Made by a program: the position numbers and the translations under genes. This document shows positions 21,505-32,052 of a stretch of 64,000 bases of DNA, piece by piece. Numbering within the stretch: the first letter of the stretch is position 1; the number at the start of each line of letters is the position of its first letter. The notes under the pieces were generated by a model. That model was not told the DNA's origin. It saw only the letters and a program-made list of their open reading frames with translations, and did not search any database. The DNA lies in assembly GCA_002946415.1 (NCBI GenBank), contig NJPS01000077.1:310001-374000 (forward strand), given 5' to 3'. The stretch is from Rutstroemia sp. NJR-2017a BVV2. Taxonomy: Eukaryota; Ascomycota; Leotiomycetes; Helotiales; Rutstroemiaceae.

Positions 21505-24500
21505 ATGGATCCATTAAGTACGACTGTAAGCATTATTGCTGTGCTTCAGCTTTCGAGCTCGGTTTTGAAGTACTTAGTCGATGTAAAGGGCGCGCCGAGA
21601 GATCGCAACAGCCTTATCCGCGAGATCAGCTTTACCCGTGGAATTCTTAGCACTCTTAACGAGAACGTGAATAATGCAGGAGTATACGACAAGACTTGGT
21701 CTGCGACTATTCGATTGCTTGAAGATCCAGACGGCCCGTTATGTACGCTGACAAGGACACTACAACAATTAGCAACGACACTTCAAGCTTCAGCTTCGGC
21801 AACAGGCTTCCAAAAAGCAGCGAACTCACTTCAGTGGCCCTATAAGCAGAAAGAGGCGGAGAAGATCCTGAGAATTATCGAACGTCAGAAATCTATGTTG
21901 CTTTCAGCTCTAGACAATGATCATATCGCAATTCGAACTCCACAAGTCGATCAAACGTAAGTTTAGGTTACAAATCCTTATTTCCTAACCTATAAGCCTT
22001 GATTGCTAACGAACGGCCTTATTTCTGCAGTCCGGAGACGCCGCTATGGTGGGCGGCCCGGAACAGCAACACGGCTATGGTTAAGCTACTACTCGAGGCC
22101 GGTGCGAATGTCGAGTCGAAGGATAGCAATAGTCAAACGCCGCTATGGTGGGCAGCCCGGAACAGCAATATAGCTATAGTTAAGCTACTACTCGAGGCTG
22201 GTGCGAATATCGAGTCGAAGGATAGCAATGGTCAAACGCCGCTATGGTGGGCAGCCCGGATCAGTAATACGGATATGGTTAAGCTACTACTCGAGGCCGG
22301 TGCGAATTTCGAGTCGAAGGATAGCAATAGTGAAACGCCGTTATGGTGGGCAGCCCGGAACAGCAATATAGCTATAGTTAAGCTACTACTCGAGGCTGGT
22401 GCGAATATCGAGTCGAAGGATAGCAATGGTCAAACGCCGCTATGGTGGGCAGCCTGGATCAGTAATACGGATATGGTTAAGCTACTACTCGAGGCTGGTG
22501 CGAATATCGAGTCGAAGGATAGCAATAGTGAAACGCCGCTATTGCGGGCAGCCCGGAACAGCAATATAGCTATAGTTAAGCTACTACTCGAGGCTGGTGC
22601 GAATATCGAGTCGAAGGATAGCAATGGTCAACCGCCGTTATGGTGGGCAGCCCGGAACAACAATATAGCTATGGTTACGCTACTACTCGAGGCTGGTGCG
22701 AATATCGAGTTGAAGGATAGCAATAGTCAAACGCCGCTATTGCGGTGGACCAGGAATGTGGATGCCTTACGGAACGCAGTCGAACGATTCGACGTACAAG
22801 CAGTGCAAAATTTACTTACCCAAGCTTTCACCGACGTAGCAAGAGATAATTTTAAATGGCTCCACGAGCTTGTAGAAATAGGCTACAAGTACCAAGATAT
22901 TGCAAACCTCCTCATGGACGAGAAGAAAGACTCACCATGGATCTTAATCGAGCCTCCAGAAAGATCCCAGTCCACCATTATAGTGGACCTCCACCAACCA
23001 TTTTGCGTTCATCAAGGCGGAAATGAACTCACCTTCTCGCCGAAATTGGTTGCCGAGGATGAAAGTATTCTCCACACAGTTGACTGCTCGAAATCCGATC
23101 TACCGGGACTAGACTCAATCAAGCGAAAGGTTGCGGCCTCTTGTGGGCTTGCTGGAGTTATCCCAGTCTCAAGCGACCGTCAAGAGTGGATAGGTTCTGT
23201 GGCATTTGATGTCGATGATTCAGCGGTCGCATCTGTGGCCTACGAGCTTGATCTATCTCATACCCCGTCTACTATTCAGGACTGCTTGCTACGGGTAGAG
23301 GCGGCGCTTAATCGACTAGTCCACATCATTTCGTTGCTTCAGCAGAATGGGTTGTGCTGCAACAGTTTCACCACATTGAAGTTATTAGCAGAAGTAGAAC
23401 GAGTAGAAGTCATTCGGGTTCCATTCTCGCTTATTTCACATCTTGTTGAAATGGTTTCATGCCTTCAATCAACTGAAAGGAAGCGAGAAACACTCATTTC
23501 GGCCTTAGAGGTTGCACAGGAAATTCTGGGTCTGGTCTACGGCGTGGAAAGAGACGAAGTAACCCCTTTCGATTTGCAAACCCTGGATATGGAAAGTGCG
23601 GAGAGAAGTACAGTTCACAACTGCGCTCTGGCCACTCAAAGCCTGTGTCTTGGACTTCTATCATATAGTAATGCACACGCTGGTCCGATACAGCCGTTCT
23701 TTCTCAACCACGCGCTGAAAAGGGTCAAGCTCCTAGGGATCGCAATGCATCTCCCGAATAAACAGTGCCTTTCCGCGGAACTTGTGGAGCTCACGTGTTT
23801 TGGCCAAATGATTGGCAATGCCGTAGTGGCCTTTGCTTGCACCAAGAAGCCTATACACTCTCGAAAATATGATCTCTTGGCCTCACCAGAAGACCTCATT
23901 GACACCTGGGGCCCTGGACGCTTCGTTATAGATCGTTCATCAACCGAAGTCAAGCGGCTGCGTGCCGTCGAAATCGGAGGTGGCATAATCCGGCCTACAG
24001 CGGAGAACGCAAATCTCTTCCATTGGGACAGGGCCTTCCTTAATTATGAAAATTTAAGAACTCGATTTGATTTCCATACCAAGATAATCATCGCCGCCAC
24101 AAAACTGAACGAATCATGCCCACTTGATCAATCTCAAATATGGAAAGGTTGCATCGCTCTCAAAAATCTAGGAACCTGTCAAGATTACTGGCGACTCGCT
24201 GAGATACAAGCTGGCTCTCAAGCCGGCCAGTACGTTATTCTTCAATTCAATAAAACGTGGGTGAAGCAAGATGGCATTACATTAAAAGATTGTCAATTGA
24301 ACGCTGCTCCTGGTACAATCTATCTACCATTTCTGGAATCCTTCTGGGGGCTTCAAGTAAGCCTTTGCACTGGTATAGCGCGAAGAGTACTCGTCCGAGA
24401 AATGTTGGCCGACGTCATGACAGCATACGTTGAGAATCGGCTTCCTGTCCCAACACTGTGGAAAGACCTGTTGAAAGACCACAATATTTTGGGTCATTTC

Positions 24501-25166
24501 CGGAAGCCTAATCTAAAGACCTGGTTTCAAACACTGTCTCCCGAATTGCAGACGCTAGTTGTTCAAATTGTTCGCTATATCCTTGGGATCTTGGGAGACA
24601 CGGGATATAATAGACAGAACGATGAGCTTGTCATTGCTTTCCCGTCCCCAGAGGATCCCTTCCGCTGTTTTCGGATTCCATGCAAAAATGATCAACACCT
24701 TTGGACTAGAGCACTCGCCGACTCTGAAGTCTGTGCGACATATGCGTACATTACACCAAATTGCTTGGAGACGGATAAGCAGAAGTGTCAGAAGTCTTCT
24801 GTTGCGCGGTGGCGAAATCGAGCTGTTTCGCTTGACACCGCAGTGTGTCAGCACAAATCAAGCAAAGAAATTCAAGATCAAGCCGTCACTTGGAATCTCA
24901 AACCCGGCATTCTATATTGGATAGGGAAACCCGGCACAAATCTCACAGCGAAAGTTCTGATGCCCACCGCACAGTTGGAGATGCTGCCCACTGCACAGTT
25001 GGAGATGCGACTGTCTATTACTCGAAGCTTGATTCCAGAGAGCTTTCTAAGGAGAATTTCAAGCCTTCAGAAGATCCCGATGCAAAGAATTCGTGAGAAG
25101 CAGCAAAGCACGGATATTAATGCAACCCAGGTTTTAATCTTACCAGCACAAAAGTCCGATTCCTAA
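21505..25166 (+). CDS. large ankyrin-repeat protein with STAND-type N-terminal domain, no NACHT
   Basis: Two exons (21505-21956, 22031-25166; intron GTAAGT..CTGCAG) give 1195 aa. Seen: residues 1-150 begin MDPLSTTVSIIAVLQLSSSV and resemble the helical N-terminal domain found on fungal NACHT/NB-ARC receptors and phospholipase-type STAND proteins. Residues 153-390 are seven almost identical 33-residue ankyrin units plus a partial eighth (core TPLWWAARNSN..KLLLEAGANIESKD). Residues 395-1195 form a large non-repetitive region (HNCALATQSLCLGLLSY, DTWGPGRFVID, EIGGGIIRP, GLFHW-like NLFHWD) that I cannot name. A nucleotide-binding P-loop is absent. Role inferred: a non-self-recognition or signalling scaffold related to fungal NLRs. 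The locus is bracketed by an inverted repeat. Near the end a 24-bp tandem duplication repeats PTAQLEM. Confidence 0.85.
22038..22730 (+). repeat. seven tandem 99-bp ankyrin units with a 198-bp higher-order period
   Basis: Units start at 22038, 22137, 22236, 22335, 22434, 22533 and 22632, with a broken eighth at 22731. Units 2, 4 and 6 read NSNIAIVKLLLE while 3 and 5 read ISNTDMVKLLLE, so the array grew in two-unit steps. Synonymous differences are few, which indicates recent expansion or ongoing gene conversion. Confidence 0.92.
24961..25008 (+). repeat. 24-bp in-frame tandem duplication
   Basis: TGCCCACCGCACAGTTGGAG plus ATGC is followed directly by the same 24 bases with one C-to-T change. 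It adds eight residues to the ankyrin protein's C-terminal region without shifting the frame. Confidence 0.85.
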
Positions 25167-26338
25167 TTCTAGTGCTACAGGATTAGTATTTCTTAGTCTG
25201 TTAGGGCCAAAAGTTGACTTCACTAACACGTTACACCGTGAAAGTGTAGCGCGCATCCATGAATAGAGCTAACGTCTTGGCAATGTGGCTTAGCTTCAAA
25301 TTCCCAAACTATTCAAGGCGGAAGCCGATTCGCCAGCGACTATACTGCAGAGTACACAGGAGGAGTTGTCAGCGCCAAAAATAGATTAGGTGGTCTGTGC
25401 ATACCTTTCCGTTTATGCGAATTAGGACGAGGCCGATGTTTGCAAGTAACTGTATTGCTCGGGTGGTATTCTGAGCTTGCCGTTCTCCTATGGAGCAGCA
25501 CAATGCGCAAAGGGGCACAAAGGTGGATGACACAATTAAAGAGCCGGAATCTGCCTTCGGTCAGCCGAATAGCAGGAGTCAGCGTATCTGCCGACATCGG
25601 TTGATCCTTGTGCAGAAGCCTTCACATTCATACCAGTAAGGAGATAAGCTAATACAGGGTCTGGTAGTAAGCTAGCCATAAATGGTTAGTATCACATAAA
25701 TGTGGGTCGAAAATAAAATCATCGAGAGTTGGAACTGAAGCCGATTTCGAATTCTACTGTATCAATCTGACAAGAGACAAGATGTAAGAGGTTTACATAG
25801 TTACAAGTAACATCATCACGTATAAATAAGTATGCACAATCACAAGTTTTCCAATCCCAATACTATTGTCTACTCCACCATCAATCATAACGATAGGTAT
25901 CATCAATCATTAATCAGTAACTTTTCCATTCCTCCATCCCATGGAAGCACATCAGAAAGAAATCTAGTGTACACACCAAAGAATGCCAGTGAAATGGTAA
26001 TAAGACATGGTTTTGGAAAAAGTGTCGTAAAGAACTATGAAACCCTACTCGGGTTGAAAAGTTAAGTCTGTCAGGATAAGAAAGAGCATGAGAGCTCATA
26101 GATCTATTTAGACGCCATTAACAAGTCCGCCCAGAGTGTGATGACATGTCCACCTAAAATGAAAATCGTCGAGTAGTCGGTCGGTTCCCTGGTAAAATCC
26201 CAACAAACGATCCACCTTCCACTCCTAAGTGCTCCCACAAACCGCCGACAATGGTCCAAAAGCAACGCATAGCAATGCATCTGTTTACTGCCTGCGACTG
26301 CAGCACTTTCGTCATATACATCGTACAATGACCTCCAC
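25167..26338. other. intergenic interval containing the right inverted-repeat copy
   Basis: 1.17 kb. Apart from the repeat at 25679-25763 there are only short frames. The minus frame 25597-25340 has an ATG but no domain. The stretch from 25800 to 26070 is AT-rich with no recognisable gene. Confidence 0.4.
25679..25763 (-). repeat. right copy of the inverted repeat flanking the ankyrin gene
   Basis: This is the complement of 21253-21338, in opposite orientation and 513 bp beyond the ankyrin stop. No convincing target-site duplication is visible outside the pair. A weak third resemblance (GAAGCCGATTTTG at about 52267) lies downstream of the HET-TPR gene. Confidence 0.75.
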
Positions 26339-27694
26339 CTAAGCGGCGGTGGTCTCGGTACCGTTGGTTGGATCTTCAGCAACAGTCTCGGAAGATTGAG
26401 CGTTAGCGTCGTCATCGGTCTTGTCTGGGCTGTCAATAGCGACCTTGACAGCAATTTCACGTCCCTCGATTTCCTTTCCGTTCATCTCAGCCACAGCCTT
26501 CTGTTGTTGTTCCTCACTTGCGAGAGTAACGAAACCAAATCCACGGCCTTTACGAGGCTCACCACGGGCTTGGAGCTTCTTGACCATGAAGCGGGGGATA
26601 GGGCGGAGAGCAATCTTAGCAGAAACGGGCTCATAAGCTTCGAAGAGTTCCTTGAGCTGGATGGTGTTAGCTAATGAATTTCTAATTCTACTCATAATTG
26701 CATACCTTATCTTCTGCAAGATCGTATGGCAGGTTGGCAACCATAACCTTGGTCTTTGATGGAATTCCATCAGCTGGAGGTCCTCGCTCACGACGCTCAC
26801 GGGGAGCACGGTTGGTTTGTGGCTTGGCATCCTTAGTTTCTGTGGAAGCTTGGTTGGTAGTATCGGTCAAAGGTAGAGGCTCTGTAGTGGCAGGAGGCTC
26901 AGCAGCACCCTCTTCGGTTGAGCGAGCCTAATATAGAATTAGTGATGATTCACACAAAAAATCTCAAGCTCTTATACTTACAGCATTGCCGCGGCGCCCC
27001 CCACGTCCGCGTGCACGGCCACGTCCTCGTCCAGATTGTCTACGGCGTCCGGTACCCTCACCACCAGATTGACCCTCACCTCCGCTAGCACCTTCGGTCT
27101 TCTCGTTGGATTCTGGCTTACGAGCGAGTTGAACCGAGACCTTACGGTCAAGAATTTCCTTGCCAGAAAGCTCTGAGATAGCACGCTCGGCCTCAGTTGG
27201 AGTAGAAAGGTCGACGAAAGCGTATCCGACTGGGCGGTCAGTGCGTGGGTTCTTAGGGATGGAGGTGGATTCACTGTGAGTTTTTATTAGCATATGGCTC
27301 TGTGAATGTACGTAGCTTCTAGGTTTGGGTGGAGCAGAACCATCTTGCTCGTGGGAATATCGCAGGCACTCTATGCAGTTGAATGCAATTGCACAGATAG
27401 AGGCCACGCAGCAAAAATAATAACACAAAAAGGTGCTCCGGGGCCAGGTCCTTACATTAAGTAACCCTTGAAAAAGGATTGCAACTCCCCCTCGGTGGTC
27501 GCGTACGCGAGGTTACCGATGTAGAGTCTTCTTCCCTCTGCAGCGCTGGCCAAAACCGCCTCCTTGTCGGTGGCAGAGTTGGATGCCTTGTCACCCGAAG
27601 TAGGCTCGGCAGGCTTGTCAGAGATGGATGTGTTGCCAAGAGAGGCAGTAACGTCGTTGACGGCGTCAGTAACTTTCTCCACGATGCTAGACAT
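26339..27694 (-). CDS. two-RRM RNA-binding protein with RG-rich linker
   Basis: Four exons (27694-27456, 27273-26982, 26927-26706, 26656-26339) give 356 aa; introns are 182, 54 and 49 nt. Seen: RRM1 with RNP2 RLYIGNLAYAT and RNP1 RPVGYAFVDL. An arginine-glycine block (RGRGRARGRGGRRG) ends exon 2. RRM2 has RNP2 KVMVANLPYDL and RNP1 GRGFGFVTL. The tail is acidic/polar. The RG block suggests nuclear location, arginine methylation and auxiliary RNA contacts. Overall it resembles fungal RNP24-like proteins, but the specific RNA target is unknown. The first intron interrupts RRM1 between GYL and EST, and its length relative to the others makes it a candidate for regulated splicing. Confidence 0.9.
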
Positions 27695-29230
27695 GATGAT
27701 AGATTGAAGTTGTGGTGTGGTAGGTTGGAACTGAGTAGAAGCTTGAAGTTGTGTGTAAAATTGATCGACGTTCGCTGAAAGATTTTTGAATTTCTCTCTG
27801 AACAAATGGGGGAGTTGTTGAAAGGGTAGCTAGGTGCCCTAGTGGTCTGGTTTTTGGGGGGAGGGAGGTTGGGTTGAGGTTGTTGTTGTGGGTTGGCACG
27901 ATCTTGTTCTCGAAATTGGGATGTTGTCAAAAGGAAAGGGAGGGAGGTTTCGATTGCGCGTGCGGTAAGAATATATCGAAATTACTTAGCATGAGAGCTG
28001 CCGCAGTTTAGCGAGGGCGCACTTTACCGTAAGCGGTTTAAGGCGGTGGATTAAAAGCAGGGCTGGAACTCGAAATTTGCCTTATCTTGAGGGGGGCGAG
28101 AGGGTCGAGAGGGTTATCGAGCCCATTTGTGTGGAATCCGAGTAAAAATCTCACTAAAAAGCACGAATATTTACCAAATATTTACCAAACATTTACCGAA
28201 TAAAGGTGGCACGATGCTTCGATAGTCCTATTATTCTGGGTCCGGAGCATAGGAAGATACAGCATGATAGGATGGCTGCGATCGGACGAACCTGAAAAGT
28301 ATGGGGAAATTGGGGAAGGAGTCACTGTCGCCAAGGCCGGCCAAAGATAGGACCATCAGTAGATTTACAACAATGCTCACTCCGGCAGCCAGGTACGAGA
28401 ACAGAACAGCGAACAGAGAACAGCGACCAGAGAACGGAGAGCAAAACAGAAAACAGAGAACAGAGAACAGACAGCAGAACAGAAAACATTAGACTTCTCA
28501 TTCCCATTCTCAAGACAACGAGTACATACATGCAATCTATTCAGCGCCCAATCATGTGTTATCTTGCTTCACCGTCTCTAGTCCATGAAATACTCATCTC
28601 TTTCCCCAACGTTAAAATTCATGCAGGAGAAATTACAGCTGGCTCTCACCGTACCACTGTGGCTTTCTCGACTTCAGAGTGCGTGCTGCGTGCATATCTT
28701 GGGTACATCATCATGTGTCACCGTTACACTCTGAATATTTGATTGTAACACCTCTGCTAATGTTCCTGCCCATTCTCTTTGTCCTCGGGCTCTTTTGTTT
28801 CTGCTTCTCGCACAATGCATTGTCCCAGCACCAGTGTCACTGCGCAAGGCTATCTGGTTTCAAGGTTATGGTTGTCGATGCCACCTGGGATTTTCCGTGG
28901 CCTTCGGAAATATTTCGAACAGTATCCATGACCTTCAAGGGCCAAGCTCCTGCTCGCCACGCCCGCTCTGTAAGGGGTTCTTCGGGTAAGCACGACAATG
29001 CTGTGACAAAGCAAAAGGGGAAATTCGCAGCCTTGTGGGCAATCTCGTGACTGCCAATGTTGTGTTTCTTTGATGACTGATGACACAAACGAGAAAGAAC
29101 GAAGAAAAATTGATTTCTTATCGGCGACTTATCGGAGCTGAGCTGCCACAGGACGTGGTTTCCCACAACCAACATCCGGCGACAAGATATCTGTAACAAT
29201 TACTCGAAAGAGATAGAATACCAAAACCAG
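27695..29230. other. divergent intergenic interval with minisatellite
   Basis: 1.5 kb between the RRM gene (minus) and the diflavin reductase gene (plus). It contains the GAACAGA minisatellite (28397-28488) and a pyrimidine/purine-rich leader near 27840-27960. No other gene is supported; open frames at 28679-29050 lack features. Confidence 0.45.
28397..28488 (+). repeat. GAACAGA-type 7-bp minisatellite
   Basis: About a dozen imperfect copies of GAACAGA (variants GAACAGC, AAACAGA, GAACGGA) run in one direction. The opposite strand spells TCTGTTC and is therefore open in a meaningless Leu/Ser/Val frame. Confidence 0.8.
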
Positions 29231-31730
29231 ATGTCTGCATCTCCGAATGGCCAACGACATGATAGAACCGCGCTCATATTGTACGGCTCGGAAACGGGCA
29301 ATTCCCAAGATCTTGCTGAGGAATTGGGCCGTGTGGCGGAACGACTTCATTTCATGACAAGGGTGTGTGAGATGGATCAACTCATTGACCTTGTATGTCA
29401 CTGTTCCACATTCGTGCGACCCTGCTAGGGCACATGATATAAAATGAAGATATACTCACCGAAGCTCCTTACCTACGACAGAATGAATTATCCAAATACA
29501 CTTTTATACTTTTTACAGTCTCCACCACAGGACAAGGAGAATTCCCCAGAAACTCACGGCAATTTTGGAAAAGTCTTCTAAGAAAGAAGTTACCTCCTGA
29601 CTGCTTGAATCACGTATCTTTCACAACTTTTGGTCTTGGAGACAGTTCTTATCCAAAGTAATTGGGATGGAAAATATCTTCGCTTGCGAAAAGTGCTGAC
29701 CGTGCACTAGATTCAATTTTGCGGCTCGAAAGCTGCACAAAAGGTTAGAACAACTCGGCGCAAACGAAATATATCCTCGTGGAGAGGCAGATGAACAACA
29801 TGAAGACGGGTAAGCAAGTCTTGCAACGAACAACTCAATAATTTTATCAGTTTCTTTCACATGGATTCACTGCTATGAGAATATAGCTTCTACTCCTTCC
29901 ATGCTCTACCTGCTGTTCCTTCGAAAACTCTAACATCAAACGAATAGTATTGATGGGACCTTCCTGTCCTGGTCTGCTGATTTCAGAAAGACCCTCCTCT
30001 CAACGTACCCTTTACCGGATGGTTTATCGCCGATAGCCGATGATATCCTTCTACCTCCAAAATATAGTCTCCAGATAAATGAAGAGTATTCCGAGAGTAT
30101 CGAGAAACCCCAATCACCCTCCAAAATCGATCTCGGCGTCGAACTTGAAGGTAATGGTGAACGTGAAGGTGAATTAGACCAGTTGGACTCGGTCAGGAAG
30201 GCAGAAGACAAACCGAATGCCACTCTCAACTCCGATCTTAGCAGCCACCAAGTTGAATCAAGCACTGAACCGCTTCGAGAGAGATCTGCTGACGAGGAAG
30301 AAACTATGGCGACAATGATTACAGAGCCAGGCTGGCAGGGGCCCAGACCACTTCAGCAATTGAAAGGCGATTGTAATGACCCACCAAACAGCATTGACAA
30401 TGACTTCCCAAAAAGCGCGCATCTCGAATTCGATGATTCGATCGTAGCGAAAGTCGTTGGCAATGATCGCGTCACTCCTACCGACCATTGGCAAGACGTC
30501 CGAAAAATCACCCTCAAAATGCCACTGGCAGACCCCAGCCTCAATCCAGGAGATACAATCACAATCTGGCCCAGGAATTTTCCCAAGGACGTTCAAACGC
30601 TGATCGATCTCATGGGCTGGAACGAAGTAGCCGATAAACGCTTAATATTCAAACTAGAAGGCCCTCGCTCCTTCAATGACCCCTTCTTCATGTCCAAAGC
30701 GCCCGGTCTTATGCCCGTCAAAAACTCCACTCTCCGCGACCTCCTCACCCACAACCTCGACTTCAACGCCATCCCCAAACGCCACTTCTTCTCCATCATC
30801 GCGCACTACACCAACGACCAAATGCACAAGGAGCGACTCGAAGAATTCCACAATCCCATCTACACCGACGAATTCTTCGACTACACCACTCGCCCCCGCC
30901 GCAGCATCCTTGAAGTCCTTCAAGACTTCCCCAGCGTCAAACTCCCCTGGCAAAACGTCACCACCATCTTCCCGCCCATCCGCGGCCGCGAATTCAGCAT
31001 CGCTAGCGGCGGCATCCTGCACAAACAACTCCCTGGCCGCCACAAAATGATGACCGTGGAACTCCTCGTCGCCATCGTCAAATACCGCACCGTGCTTCGC
31101 AAAATCCGCAACGGGCTCTGCTCCCGCTATCTCGGCGCCATCCCCGTAGGCCACGAAATCACCATCCAGATTAAAGAAAACACCCTCTTCAACCACATCC
31201 CCAAAAACGAGCCTTTCCATCCCCTCATCCTCATCGGCGCCGGCACCGGCGTCGCACCACTACGCTCGCTGATCTGGGACCGTGCAGAGAGGCGCATTGC
31301 CGCCGCGCCGGGTGTGAAATATGGCCCCACGATGCTGGTATATGGGAGCCGGAACCGGGACAAAGATTTCTTCTTCCGAGACGAATGGCCGCGGCGGGAA
31401 TTATTCGTCGGCAAAGTCCTGACTGCGTTTTCGAGAGACAACGAGGCCGCGAGTGGGAGGAAAGTATACGTGCAGGATGTTATACGCAGAGAGGGGAAGC
31501 TGATAGCGGAGTATTTAACGAATGGCGCGATGGTGTATGTTTGTGGGAGTTCGGGGAATATGCCGAAGGCGGTGAGGGAGGCGTTGGTGGAGGTGTTGAT
31601 GCAGTGGGGGGTGAGGTTCGCGGCGGGGAGCGATGGGGAGAGGGTGGTGGAGAAGTTGGATCGGGGGACGGCGGAACATCATATTGCGATGTTGGAGAAG
31701 TGGAAGAGGTATATACAGGAGACGTGGTAG
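29231..31730 (+). CDS. TAH18: NADPH-dependent diflavin oxidoreductase (Tah18/NDOR1)
   Basis: Four exons (29231-29392, 29482-29657, 29711-29809, 29948-31730) give 739 aa. Seen: an FMN flavodoxin domain with LYGSETGNSQDLAEEL (residues 17-32), STTGQGEFP (68-76) and FGLGDSSYPKFN. The FAD domain has REFSIASGG (493-501, the RxYS-type motif with Phe for Tyr). The NADPH domain has GAGTGVAPLRS (from 576), VYGSRNRDKDFFF, VYVCGSSGNMP, and a terminal Trp stacking on the flavin. Role: passes electrons from NADPH to the Fe-S protein Dre2/anamorsin in early cytosolic iron-sulfur cluster assembly. Odd: the FMN-FAD linker carries about 90 extra polar residues (EGNGEREGELDQL region). Codon third positions turn from C-rich (30690-31260) to G-rich (after 31290). 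Confidence 0.93.
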
Positions 31731-32052
31731 ATGGGTAGATAGGTGTGAAGGGAGGAAGGAAGGGTATGGATTGTTAAGAAAAACACAGGTGTGATACGAT
31801 TCATTCATATTCACCGTTCGTTGATTCAAAAGTCTTTAGAGAAAAATTGGAATAGAATGATATGTCGTATTCATTTTATATCGTTTGAATTCTGTCTCTT
31901 GGTTGATTAGTTGCTGCTGGTATGTGAGATACAATGAACCTTTCAAAGCGCGGGCGTGAAGCATGCTCAACTGAGCAAACAGATAAACATCAGCGAAAAG
32001 TTCCAGCATACCCTTCTAGACAGAATTACTTCTCCTTTCCCAATCCTATCCC

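Noticed and set aside
22038..22730. CRISPR-like or satellite array
   Set aside because: The 99-bp periodicity keeps the reading frame and encodes ankyrin units; there are no spacers.
30654..31220. 188-codon minus-strand open frame
   Set aside because: Antisense shadow of the diflavin reductase gene, created by its C-rich third positions.
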